Shown piece by piece: positions 46,240-54,728 of a stretch of 64,000 nucleotides of DNA (its first letter is position 1; every line of letters starts with the position of its first letter). The position numbers were made by a program, and so were the translations under genes. The notes below the pieces were generated by a model, which was given only the letters and a program-made list of their open reading frames with translations, searched no databases and was not told where the DNA came from. The stretch comes from Gracilibacillus timonensis (GTDB lineage Bacteria; Bacillota; Bacilli; Bacillales; Amphibacillaceae): the NCBI RefSeq assembly GCF_900086715.1, contig NZ_FLKH01000010.1, positions 310,001-374,000 on the forward strand. Reading direction: 5' to 3'.

Positions 46240-47961
46240 TTATTTCTCATCAATAACTCGATCAATTCTTACACTAACTTCTTCTTGTATTTGCTTTAAC
46301 AGCTGTTCACTTTCTTCTTTGCTATCCGACTTGACTGCAAAATAACTTTTCATCTTTGGCTCCGTTCCTGATGGACGGAAACATACCCATGCATCCTGTT
46401 CTAACAAAAATTTCACGACATTGGCCTGAGGTAAATCAATGGTTGTCACTTCACCTGATCGGATTTGTGTTCGTTGGCTGCTATGAAAATCTTCAACTGC
46501 TATAACTTCTAACCCCGCTAATTGTTCAAATGGCTGCCGACGAACGTCCTCCATTATCGATTCAATTTGCGCAGCACCATCTTTCCCTTTTAGCGTCAAT
46601 GCTTGTAATTCTTCCTGATAATAGCCGTGACGTTGATACAAAGCCTCCAAGGCAGTTAAGAGTGTTTCACCCTTCAGTTTCCAATAATTCGCCATTTCAC
46701 AAGCAGCCACCGCAATTTGAACAGCATCCTTGTCACGAACAAAATCACCAATCAAATAACCATAACTCTCTTCATAGCCAAACAAAAAGTGTCTGATATC
46801 TGTCTCAAACTCTTTGATCTTCTCTCCAATATACTTAAAGCCGGTCAAGGTATTCACTGTTTCAACTTGATAATAATCAGCAATTGCTCGCCCTAATTCC
46901 GTAGTTACCACCGTTTTTATAAATACACCGTTTTCTCGTTGAGGAGCACTCAATTGAGACAGGGTATAATCCAATAACAAGGCACCCAGCTGATTACCTG
47001 TCAACACTTGGTAGCCTCCATCTTGTCGTCGGACGGCAACCCCCAATCGATCAGCATCGGGATCAGCACCAATTAAAATATCTGCACCAATCAGTTTACC
47101 TTGTTCCATTGCCATTTCAAATGCCTGATGCTCTTCTGGATTCGGTGAAGAAACGGTGGAAAAATCCGGATCAGGTTGCGCCTGTTCTTTTACCACGTGT
47201 ACATTGTTAAACCCAATTTGCTTCAGGCCTCTCATCACCAAATCATGTGCAGTTCCATGCAGAGAAGTAAAGACAATCTGTAACGACTTCTCCTGATCTT
47301 GCTTTTGAATCCCCTTTAATTGACGTAAATAAGCCTGATCTACTTGCTCACCTACCCATTCGAGCAATCCGGCTGCTTCTATTTCCTTTTGAGGTTTCAC
47401 TGGTACTTGCAGTTCATCAGATACAGCATGCACCTCATCAATCAGGGCTGTTGCTTCTTCAGACAACATTTGCCCGCCGTCCTGATTATACACCTTAAAT
47501 CCATTATATTCTGGCGGATTATGACTAGCTGTAATCATAATTCCAGCTGCAGTATGTAAATAGCGAACCGCAAACGATAATAACGGTGTCGGCCGCAGCG
47601 AATCAAAAACAAACGTCTTGATCCCATGAACACCTAGCACTCTGGCTGCTTCAATGGCGAACTCTTGTGACATATAACGTGAATCATAGGCAATAACCAC
47701 TCCACGCTCCCTTGCATTGTCTCTATATTTCACGATATGGTTTGCCAAGCCCTCTACTGCTTTACGAACCGTATAAATATTCATTCGATTGGTTCCAGGA
47801 CCTAACATCCCACGCATACCCGCCGTGCCAAAACTTAGGTTCGTATAAAAGGCGTCCTCTAGTTCTTTCTTATGGTTCATCATCTCTGTTAACTGCTGTT
47901 TTAACGGTTCCTCCATCTCGTCGAATGCATTCCACTTTTTTACATTGTTTCTCCAGTCCAT
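46240..47961 (-). CDS. pgcA: Alpha-phosphoglucomutase / phosphomannomutase
   Basis: Interconverts glucose-6- and glucose-1-phosphate for UDP-glucose, glycolipid anchor and teichoic acid synthesis. The 573 residues show FGTAGMRG at the N-terminus, the phosphoserine loop TASHNPP (Ser146), the metal loop DPDADRLGV, the sugar loop FGYEESYGYL and the phosphate loop RPSGTEPKMK. Length matches Bacillus PgcA (about 581). AAGGAGG precedes ATG 47961. Monocistronic. Confidence 0.95.
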   Translation of the reverse strand: MDWRNNVKKWNAFDEMEEPLKQQLTEMMNHKKELEDAFYTNLSFGTAGMRGMLGPGTNRMNIYTVRKAVEGLANHIVKYRDNARERGVVIAYDSRYMSQEFAIEAARVLGVHGIKTFVFDSLRPTPLLSFAVRYLHTAAGIMITASHNPPEYNGFKVYNQDGGQMLSEEATALIDEVHAVSDELQVPVKPQKEIEAAGLLEWVGEQVDQAYLRQLKGIQKQDQEKSLQIVFTSLHGTAHDLVMRGLKQIGFNNVHVVKEQAQPDPDFSTVSSPNPEEHQAFEMAMEQGKLIGADILIGADPDADRLGVAVRRQDGGYQVLTGNQLGALLLDYTLSQLSAPQRENGVFIKTVVTTELGRAIADYYQVETVNTLTGFKYIGEKIKEFETDIRHFLFGYEESYGYLIGDFVRDKDAVQIAVAACEMANYWKLKGETLLTALEALYQRHGYYQEELQALTLKGKDGAAQIESIMEDVRRQPFEQLAGLEVIAVEDFHSSQRTQIRSGEVTTIDLPQANVVKFLLEQDAWVCFRPSGTEPKMKSYFAVKSDSKEESEQLLKQIQEEVSVRIDRVIDEK

Positions 47962-48108
47962 ATGTCATCCTCCTTACATACTTACTATCTACCATAGTAG
48001 CATAGTCATTTTCATGTTTCTATTACTAGCTTAGCTGTTAACCCTATCATCCCGGATTCAACCTGTGGTAAAATGCAAATACTAGCTTCCTATGAAAGGA
48101 TGATGATT

Positions 48109-49191
48109 GTGTTTGAAAAGAAAATAAATAAAATTCTTTTCACCTTTATTCTTATTTTTGCTTTAATTTACCTGATCTCTATTACCAAGTTTATTTTCGA
48201 ACCAGTTTCTGCTTATCTGGCGGCCATTGCTGTCCCTATAATCGGAGCAGGGATTATCTTTTATATCTCCAATCCGTTCGTTAATTGGTTAGAAAAGAAG
48301 AGAATTCCTCGTTTAGCCGGTATAGGTATTGTTTTTCTACTGGTCATTGCGGTTATTACAGTGATCGTTATGTTTATTGCGCCAATTGTACAACGACAAT
48401 TCACCAACTTGATTAATAATATTCCAGACATGTTCGATAATGCACAAAAATTATTTGACTTATGGCAAGAAAATCAAAATGTGATCCCTTCACAATTTGA
48501 TGATACCATTGAAAGTATCACTAATAATTTCAATACATACGCTGAAGCTATCACAACAGGAATTATCGGAACGATTGGGAGCATATTCGGTTTTGTATTC
48601 TCGATTTTTCTGATCCCGTTCTTCTTATTTTTTATGCTTAAGGACGGTCATAAGTTTGTGCCTTTTGTATCACAATTTTTAAGTCCTGCTAAAGCAAAAA
48701 GCTTTCGCACTTTGAGTGATAATGTCAATCACACGCTGGCTTCCTTTATTCAAGGACAATTCATCGTAAGTTTATGTGTAGGGATTATGCTTTATATTGG
48801 ATATTCGTTCATCGGCTTACGTTATTCCCTTTCTTTAGCACTCTTTGGACTGGTTATGAATTTCGTCCCTTTTATTGGACCTTTTCTTTCAGCGATCCCA
48901 GCTATCATCGTGGGTTTCTTCCAAGAACCAATCTTGGCAGTATGGGCAACGGTTGTTATGGTGATAGCTCAACAAATTGAAAGTAATATTATTTCGCCTA
49001 ATGTCATGGGGAAGAAATTATCGATCCATCCACTTACCGTTATCACTTTGATTTTGGCGGCTGGTGGTATTGCAGGATTTATTGGAGTGCTATTTATTAT
49101 CCCTGCTTATGCAGTTGTCAAGACAACGATTAGTCATTTTTATCACGAATGGAAGAAAAAACAGCCGGAAGAGGATCCGGATTTGTTTTAA
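48109..49191 (+). CDS. AI-2E family transporter (YdbI/YtvI-like permease)
   Basis: A 360-residue membrane protein with about seven to eight helices; the family includes TqsA and Na+/H+-antiporter-like members, so the substrate is uncertain. Family text: PFFLFFMLKDG, NHTLASFIQGQFIVSLCVGIMLYIGYSFIGL and FVPFIGPFLSAIPAIIVG, then QQIESNIISPNVMGKKLSIHPL. GTG 48109 is the preferred start with AAAGGA eight bases upstream; ATG codons at 48100 and 48103 lie too close to that site. Two unusual hairpins follow the gene. Confidence 0.88.
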   Translation: MFEKKINKILFTFILIFALIYLISITKFIFEPVSAYLAAIAVPIIGAGIIFYISNPFVNWLEKKRIPRLAGIGIVFLLVIAVITVIVMFIAPIVQRQFTNLINNIPDMFDNAQKLFDLWQENQNVIPSQFDDTIESITNNFNTYAEAITTGIIGTIGSIFGFVFSIFLIPFFLFFMLKDGHKFVPFVSQFLSPAKAKSFRTLSDNVNHTLASFIQGQFIVSLCVGIMLYIGYSFIGLRYSLSLALFGLVMNFVPFIGPFLSAIPAIIVGFFQEPILAVWATVVMVIAQQIESNIISPNVMGKKLSIHPLTVITLILAAGGIAGFIGVLFIIPAYAVVKTTISHFYHEWKKKQPEEDPDLF

Positions 49192-49201
49192 AAGAAGGAG
49201 G

Positions 49202-49283
49202 TTAAGGTTACTGTGGCTTTACGCCAGCAATTGGCGAAAGCCCTGTTACCTTAATGTTAGAAGAGCTTGGCTTTGCGCCAAGC
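49202..49283 (+). repeat. Two adjacent hairpins sharing a GGCTTTrCGCCA motif
   Basis: 49202-49254 forms an imperfect palindrome: TTAAGGTTAC/GTTACCTTAA outer arms, GGCTTT/AAAGCC and CGCCA/TGGCG inner arms. 49265-49283 is a second hairpin, GCTTGGC-TTTGC-GCCAAGC. Neither has a T-run. Confidence 0.75.
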
Positions 49284-49322
49284 ATCCATCATACAAGTCC
49301 GCTGGTGCTCGTTCTATACTAT

Positions 49323-49844
49323 CTAATTGTTTAATTCTTTTACCATCACATAATTTGTTTGCTCTTCGTCACCTATATAAATCGAATAGGTGCCTCTTGC
49401 TTCAAAGCCCATCTTCTTATGGAAATCGATGGCATTTTTATTCTTGCGCCAAATACCAAGCCATATTTCCTTTTTCTGATGTTCTATTGCTGTATCAATT
49501 CCTGTAAAAAGCAACTCTTTTCCTAAACCTTGTTCATGAAAAAGGCTTCTTACATAGATTCGTTCAATCTCCATGGCATCTTCTCCAACTTGATAAGTCT
49601 GTGCATCTCCTTGATTTAATTTTATATAGCCTGCTAAGACGTCGTCTACATATTGGAATAAAAAGATTGAAGATGGGTTGGATAATTCTATTTTTAGTTG
49701 GTCCAGGTTGAAGGCTTGTTCTAAATATTCATTCATATTTTCCGGTGTGTTTAAGTGGCTGTATGTCTCATTGTACGTGTCCGTTCCAATTTGCTGCAAC
49801 AATTGCAGGTCATCTAACGTACACCTTCTGATAGTCGTTTTCAC
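49323..49844 (-). CDS. paiA: PaiA-like spermidine/spermine N-acetyltransferase
   Basis: GNAT acetyltransferase of 173 residues. It follows B. subtilis PaiA closely: SPENMNEYLEQAFN-like text near residue 33, LEIERIYVRSLFHEQGLGKELL (acetyl-CoA loop QGLGK), WLGIWRKNKNAIDFHKKMGF and YIGDEEQTNYVMVKEL. PaiA acetylates polyamines. The start is GTG 49844 with AAGGAG eight bases upstream. The usual partner paiB is absent here. Confidence 0.9.
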   Translation of the reverse strand: MKTTIRRCTLDDLQLLQQIGTDTYNETYSHLNTPENMNEYLEQAFNLDQLKIELSNPSSIFLFQYVDDVLAGYIKLNQGDAQTYQVGEDAMEIERIYVRSLFHEQGLGKELLFTGIDTAIEHQKKEIWLGIWRKNKNAIDFHKKMGFEARGTYSIYIGDEEQTNYVMVKELNN

Positions 49845-49984
49845 AGCATCATCTCCTTAGCAAAAAATGTGAAAGTACCTTGATTTTAGTATATTAGCAA
49901 ATACTCTATAAGTCAATGAAAACGAATTCAGTTTTGTTTTCATGATGGACATAAAGGCTGTCAACGACTTATAAAAATTGATTA

Positions 49985-50033
49985 GAAAAACGATGGCTTT
50001 CGCTTATGATTCATGCGATAAGCCATGTTTTTT
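49985..50033 (-). terminator. Intrinsic terminator of lipoprotein gene
   Basis: Minus-strand ATGGCTTATCGC and GCGAAAGCCAT arms (one mismatch) with a 10-base loop, then CGTTTTTC. Confidence 0.75.
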
Positions 50034-50043
50034 AATAGCAGTA

Positions 50044-50769
50044 TTATCCTTGATTAACCGCAATTTCCAAGGCAGTTAATGGATCCGGTACTTTCTCATC
50101 AATCATATAAACAGTGCTTCCCTTTTGCCATTTGATGGTTGTTTGTGGGTGCTCATTGAAAGCATTTATTTCTATAATACCACGTTGATCTGGCGCGGGT
50201 AGATAGTTATCCTCTAAGTAGTCAACAACCGCTTTTGCCAGGGCTTCATCATCCTCATAATTTGCTACCATATAGGATGGATCTGTCGGAGCATCGACCT
50301 CGATTAACCATTTTCCTTCATTCCATGAAATATAAGTGTGTCCAGCAGCCCCTTCGGCAAATCCTTCTATACCATGCCCTAGGTTTATATTGGTGTCCTC
50401 CACTTCACGATATGATTCTAGCCCTAACCTGTTCATTGCCTTTTGCTCGCTTGCATAGTTTGTTTCGTGTATTTGCTTTTCTTGAGAGGAATCGTGACTG
50501 CTTGGTTCTGTTTTTGTCTCATTCTCTTCCTTATCAGACGCTACCGCCTGTTCTTCACTGCTTTCTTCCTGATTATTGTTAGGCTGATTTTCTTCATCAT
50601 TGTCTGTTGCTTGAGAATCTGTATTTGCCTGATCTTTATCTTGTTCTGTTGAGCTATCCTGGGCCGGTTCTGATGACGGTGCTGTTTCTGATGATGATTC
50701 TTGACAGGCTACCATTAGCATACTTAGCAATATGAGCACAACGAAACTGTATAAGGTTTTATTTCTCAT
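50044..50769 (-). CDS. Lipoprotein of unknown function
   Basis: The 241-residue protein has a signal peptide and lipobox LMVAC (Cys22). A linker of about 80 residues rich in Ser, Glu, Gln and Asn follows, then a globular C-terminal domain from about residue 105 (NRLGLESYREVEDTNINLGHG ... WLIEVDAPTDPSYMVANYEDDEALAKAVVDYLE). No family recognised. The acidic linker is typical of surface lipoproteins spanning the wall. AGGGAG precedes ATG 50769. Monocistronic, with its own terminator. Confidence 0.8.
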   Translation of the reverse strand: MRNKTLYSFVVLILLSMLMVACQESSSETAPSSEPAQDSSTEQDKDQANTDSQATDNDEENQPNNNQEESSEEQAVASDKEENETKTEPSSHDSSQEKQIHETNYASEQKAMNRLGLESYREVEDTNINLGHGIEGFAEGAAGHTYISWNEGKWLIEVDAPTDPSYMVANYEDDEALAKAVVDYLEDNYLPAPDQRGIIEINAFNEHPQTTIKWQKGSTVYMIDEKVPDPLTALEIAVNQG

Positions 50770-50973
50770 ATATTTCTCACTCCCTATGTGTTATTATTTC
50801 CCTGTCCACAAAAGATTGAAACAAATTTTCTTATGGTATTTACGAATTCGCTTGTAGATTTATGCCCTGAGGGTAAAAGCGAAGGAGATGGTTGGAAAGT
50901 TGTTAGGCACATACATACTCTCAAAATTAAAACTTGGCTGTTTTACATAACCCGACGTATCGGTGTATCCTAT

Positions 50974-51009
50974 AAAAAACCACCCTCAACCATAAGTTAA
51001 AGGTGGTTT
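50974..51009 (-). terminator. Intrinsic terminator of the TRAP operon
   Basis: Minus-strand AAACCACC and GGTGGTTT arms with a 19-base loop, then TTTTAT, just after the dctP stop. Confidence 0.85.
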
Positions 51010-51019
51010 CGATTATTTA

Positions 51020-52111
51020 TTATTCACCAGTTGCGTCTTCAATTTCTTGTTGCAGTTTATCGAAGAGTTCTGGGTCAATACCCTCGACTTCATCGCGATA
51101 GTATTGGTGAACTGGTTCAGCAACTTCGCTAAATTCAGCAATTTGATCTTCTGTCAGCTCAATAACTTCCGTTGGGTTTTCGGTATCATCAACCATGGCA
51201 TCTAAAGCTTCCTGATTACTGCTTTGCTGCTCTTCGAATACCCAATCTTGCATTTCAGCAACGGTCTCATCAATCACTTCTTTGACACTATCATCAAGTC
51301 CATTATACCATTCTGTGTTCACAGTAGTCATCGCCACATAATTATTGTGATTGGAAATCGTTAAGGTATCTTGAACTTCATTAAAGCTGGCTGATTCAAT
51401 ATAAAATAGCGGGTTTTCCTGACCATCCACGGTTTCACGATCTAATGCCGTATACAGTTCACTCTGGCTCATGGATTGAACAGTTGCACCATAAGCTGCA
51501 TACGATTCACGCATTAACGGTGATTCCTGCACACGTGTGTTAAGTCCTTCCCAGTCAGAAGGTGATTCAATTCCTACATTACTTGTCCAAGCCATCGCTC
51601 CCTCTGTCCAGAAGGAAAGTGGCGTAATACTATGCTCTTCATATTTAGCACGCAAATCCTCGTTTAGTGCTTCACTATCAGTCAAAATTTGCTGTACTTG
51701 TTCTTGATCAGATGGAAAGAAATAGTGTAAAGAGAAAATTTGACCATCCGGTACTTGCCCACCTGTAAAACCTGGAGACATGACCGCAAATTCTACGGCA
51801 CCCTGCTGTAGCATTTGTGCTTGGTCTACCTCACTACCTAGTCCGCCATATTCAATAGGTTCAATGGTGATTGCACCATCTGTTTTCTCACTAATACGAT
51901 CAGCAAACTCAGCGGTATACTCATACTGCACTTCACCTGGTACCTCTTCAGAAACAAAACGCCATTCTTGTTCTGCGAATTCACCATCTGCAGTTTCTCC
52001 TCCACCATCATCTGAGCCGGAATCATCTCCACCACACGCTGCTAAAACAAAGCTAAGCGCTAAGATAGAGACAAACATGAATAAAAGCTTCTTGTTAAAA
52101 ATAATAATCAT
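51020..52111 (-). CDS. TRAP transporter solute-binding lipoprotein DctP
   Basis: Captures an organic acid (C4-dicarboxylate, sialic acid or sugar acid type) outside the membrane for the DctQM permease. The 363-residue protein has signal LALSFVLAAC with lipid Cys26, a Gly/Asp-rich linker, then the DctP body. The carboxylate-binding Arg lies in GLNTRVQES. ATG 52111 lies only two bases after AGGGGG; no better start keeps the signal peptide. It is the last gene of dctQ-dctM-dctP, 52 bp after dctM. Confidence 0.92.
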   Translation of the reverse strand: MIIIFNKKLLFMFVSILALSFVLAACGGDDSGSDDGGGETADGEFAEQEWRFVSEEVPGEVQYEYTAEFADRISEKTDGAITIEPIEYGGLGSEVDQAQMLQQGAVEFAVMSPGFTGGQVPDGQIFSLHYFFPSDQEQVQQILTDSEALNEDLRAKYEEHSITPLSFWTEGAMAWTSNVGIESPSDWEGLNTRVQESPLMRESYAAYGATVQSMSQSELYTALDRETVDGQENPLFYIESASFNEVQDTLTISNHNNYVAMTTVNTEWYNGLDDSVKEVIDETVAEMQDWVFEEQQSSNQEALDAMVDDTENPTEVIELTEDQIAEFSEVAEPVHQYYRDEVEGIDPELFDKLQQEIEDATGE

Positions 52112-52155
52112 TACCCCCTAAAGATTTTATATAAAACGGGAGAAAACCCGCCTTA

Positions 52156-52175
52156 TTAATTAATTAATTAATTAA
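52156..52175. repeat. Tetranucleotide repeat TTAA x5 at the dctM stop
   Basis: Five copies of TTAA; the dctM stop codon lies inside. Slippage would alter the spacing to dctP or the last codons of dctM. Confidence 0.85.
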
Positions 52176-53438
52176 TACTAATGACAATTGTGGGAAAAAT
52201 ATTAGCAATACCCCAATAATCAACAACATAATAATAAACGGTGGTGTACTCTTAATTACTTCTAAATACGGTTTTTTAAATACGGCACTAGCGGTAAATA
52301 TATCGACCCCAAACGGTGGTGTTGCGGAACCTAATGCAGCTTGGAAGGTGATAATAATACCAAGGTGGATTAAATCTACCCCTGCTGCTTCGGCTGCCGG
52401 TGCAAAGATCGGTGTTAATACTAGAATAACTACGATCGGATCGACAAACATACAACCGACAAAGAAGAAAATACTAACAATAATCAATACATAGGTTGCA
52501 CTTGGATCTGTACCTAAAACCGCTTCTGTAATTTGTTGTGGAATACGAGCATATCCAATCACCCAAGTAAACAATTGACCACCTGCAACTAGTACAAAAA
52601 CTGCAGAGGTTACGAGTCCAGTGGAAAGAGCAATCTTTGGTATCTGCTTCCACGGAATCGTGCGATAAATGAATACCTCTAAAATAAGTGCATAAAGCAC
52701 GGAAATACCTGATGCCTCTACCGGCGTGAAAATCCCTAAATAAATACCGCCAATAATTAACACGGGAAAACCTAAAGGCAAGATAGATTTCCATAAATAT
52801 TTAAAACGATCTGGCCAGCTAACTCTATCTGCTAAAGGAATATCCTTTATCTTCGCATAAACCACACTATATAAGGAAAATGCCAAGAATACAATCAAAC
52901 CAGGTATAATACCTGCAATAAACAAGTTTCCGACTGAAACACCGGAACCTGCCGCTAATGCATAAATAATCATTCCAATACTTGGCGGAATTAATAAAGC
53001 AATGTCACTAGAATTAATGATTAATGCCATTGCATTTGAATCCTTATACCCTAATTTCAACAAACGCTCTCTCATGGGCCTTCCAATCGCTACAACGGTT
53101 GCTTGTGTAGAGCCTGAGATGGCACCAAACATCGAACAAGCAGCTGCCGTTGTGACAGCATAACCTCCACGAATGTGACCGACAAAAGAGCCAATAAAAT
53201 CTAATAGTTTTTCAGATGTTTTTCCAGATGTCATAATATCTGCTGCAAAAATAAACAATGGAACACATAGTAATACTGGGGATTCAATCCCTGTTAACAG
53301 CTGCCCCATTAATAAATCCATATTTACATTCGGATTAAAAATCAGCATGACCACAACAGGCGCCAGCATTAATGGTATCATCATTGGAAAATTCAACAGT
53401 AATAAGATAACCATTATCGATAATAACGTCGCTAACAT
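52164..53438 (-). CDS. TRAP transporter large permease DctM
   Basis: The 424-residue, about 12-helix permease couples solute entry to Na+. It shows family text: LLCVPLFIFAADIMTSGKTSEKLLDF, AACSMFGAISGSTQATVVAIG and NSSDIALLIPPSIGMIIYA, and LGIIITFQAALGSATPPFGVDIF near the end. Length typical of DctM. It is 28 bp after dctQ. The fusion DctQM seen in some species is absent. Confidence 0.95.
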   Translation of the reverse strand: MLATLLSIMVILLLLNFPMMIPLMLAPVVVMLIFNPNVNMDLLMGQLLTGIESPVLLCVPLFIFAADIMTSGKTSEKLLDFIGSFVGHIRGGYAVTTAAACSMFGAISGSTQATVVAIGRPMRERLLKLGYKDSNAMALIINSSDIALLIPPSIGMIIYALAAGSGVSVGNLFIAGIIPGLIVFLAFSLYSVVYAKIKDIPLADRVSWPDRFKYLWKSILPLGFPVLIIGGIYLGIFTPVEASGISVLYALILEVFIYRTIPWKQIPKIALSTGLVTSAVFVLVAGGQLFTWVIGYARIPQQITEAVLGTDPSATYVLIIVSIFFFVGCMFVDPIVVILVLTPIFAPAAEAAGVDLIHLGIIITFQAALGSATPPFGVDIFTASAVFKKPYLEVIKSTPPFIIMLLIIGVLLIFFPQLSLVLIN

Positions 53439-53466
53439 AGGCTTTTCCTCTCCACTCGTTTTCTTC

Positions 53467-54036
53467 TTACACAGAGATGTCTTCTAATTTGACATCTTGA
53501 TCTTTGTCATCGTTGTAATCTACGGCATCTGTGCCTAAGTATACCTTGTCTTTTGCCTTAGCCGTAAAATTAATATACGTATTACGTAAGAACTGAACGC
53601 CTGCCAAAAGAAATCCAATTGGAATAAAGATCGCCATCAAATATCTTGGCAGTTCTAGCGAGGTAGTAATTGCTCCGGTATTGTATTCAAACATCACGAA
53701 GCTGTAACAAAAGTATGCCATGACGAACATAAAGATAGCTGTAAAGAAATTAATAACAATCATCATCACTTTACGCACTTTAAATGGGGCAAAATCGTAG
53801 AACGCCGACATACTAATGTGTCGACCTTTTCTTGCGGCATAGGCAATGCCCATAAAGGTGGCGATTACAATAGCAAATTTACTAACTTCATAAGCAAAAT
53901 AGAAGGCACCGGATGAAAATACCTCTCTCGCAATGACATTACCAGCAATCATGACAGTGATTAAGATAATGGCAAAGGATAGGATAAACTCTTCTATTTT
54001 GGTAACAATCTTATCAATCCATTGAAATACCTTCAA
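53467..54036 (-). CDS. TRAP transporter small permease DctQ
   Basis: The 189-residue, four-helix subunit pairs with DctM. IDKIVTKIEEFILSFAIILITVMIAGNVIARE and YAARKGRHISMSAFYDF are typical of the DctQ family. A hydrophilic acidic tail follows the last helix. AAGGAGG precedes ATG 54036. First gene of the operon, behind the promoter at 54088-54116. Confidence 0.93.
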   Translation of the reverse strand: MKVFQWIDKIVTKIEEFILSFAIILITVMIAGNVIAREVFSSGAFYFAYEVSKFAIVIATFMGIAYAARKGRHISMSAFYDFAPFKVRKVMMIVINFFTAIFMFVMAYFCYSFVMFEYNTGAITTSLELPRYLMAIFIPIGFLLAGVQFLRNTYINFTAKAKDKVYLGTDAVDYNDDKDQDVKLEDISV

Positions 54037-54066
54037 CGTTTTTCCTCCTTAATCAAGGACTGTTTT

Positions 54067-54079
54067 ACTGTTAAACAGT
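54067..54079 (-). promoter_or_regulatory. Operator-like palindrome before dctQ
   Basis: ACTGTT-T-AACAGT (minus strand), a perfect dyad about 10 bp beyond the -10 box. It overlaps the expected transcription start, so a repressor there could block it. Confidence 0.5.
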
Positions 54080-54087
54080 TGTTTTCT

Positions 54088-54116
54088 ATATTACAGAAAG
54101 ATTGCAACGCACTCAA
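54088..54116 (-). promoter_or_regulatory. SigA promoter of dctQMP
   Basis: Minus-strand TTGAGT (54111-54116), 17 bp, TAATAT (54088-54093). The rest of the 54037-54351 spacer shows no further gene. Confidence 0.55.
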
Positions 54117-54351
54117 ATGTACTATACCCTGATTACACGTAAATAAACGACAAATTATCGGGAATACAAAAAATGGGCAGAAATCTCTGATATATAATGG
54201 CACATCCTTAAAAATAATCAAAAATCCTCAAAGGAGGCCTAAATCATCTGATATTATTCTTTTTTTAAACAATGGAAATAGAGAATTTGTGACTTGCGAA
54301 AAGTGCCTGATTCTATTACGCTAAACGTAAAGCTAATTGAGGTGATGATAA

Positions 54352-54531
54352 ATGGACAGACAGGAGATAGAAAGAGAGATAGAAGATTTGAAAGCAGACT
54401 ACGCTAGATTATCTGCAGACTTGGAAAAGCTGGTATACGTAGGAGCTAACACAACGGGAAATGAAAAAGAATTAGAACGAATTGAAAAACAGGTGGCGGC
54501 ACTTCGAAAACAACTACAAACAAAAAGATAA
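54352..54531 (+). CDS. SE1832 family small coiled protein
   Basis: A 59-residue helical protein: DRQEIEREIEDLKADYARLS, then DLEKLVYVGANTTGNEKELER, ending QVAALRKQLQTKR. Two charged helices separated by a Gly/Thr turn are the pattern of the SE1832 family of small Firmicute proteins with unknown function. GAGGTGATGATAA precedes ATG 54352. Monocistronic; recQ starts 198 bp later. The 54532-54728 spacer shows no recognised element. Confidence 0.8.
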   Translation: MDRQEIEREIEDLKADYARLSADLEKLVYVGANTTGNEKELERIEKQVAALRKQLQTKR

Positions 54532-54728
54532 ATCGATACAGCTTAAGCATTAGTTGAACCATTTCAGTAGGATACTGGTAACGAGACCCCTCGTAACTCA
54601 TTACTTACTATTACACCTTGCGCGGGGCCAGATCCAGTTATAGTATTTGTTAGGTCAGGTTTGCCACCGTCGTTTAATGACCAACCATTGTTTTTGCCTA
54701 GGAACAGACTTATAAGGGAGGAAAAACC

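Noticed and set aside
54532-54728. Possible structured RNA leader before recQ
   Set aside because: Only weak, non-matching inverted repeats seen; no known RNA motif recognised.
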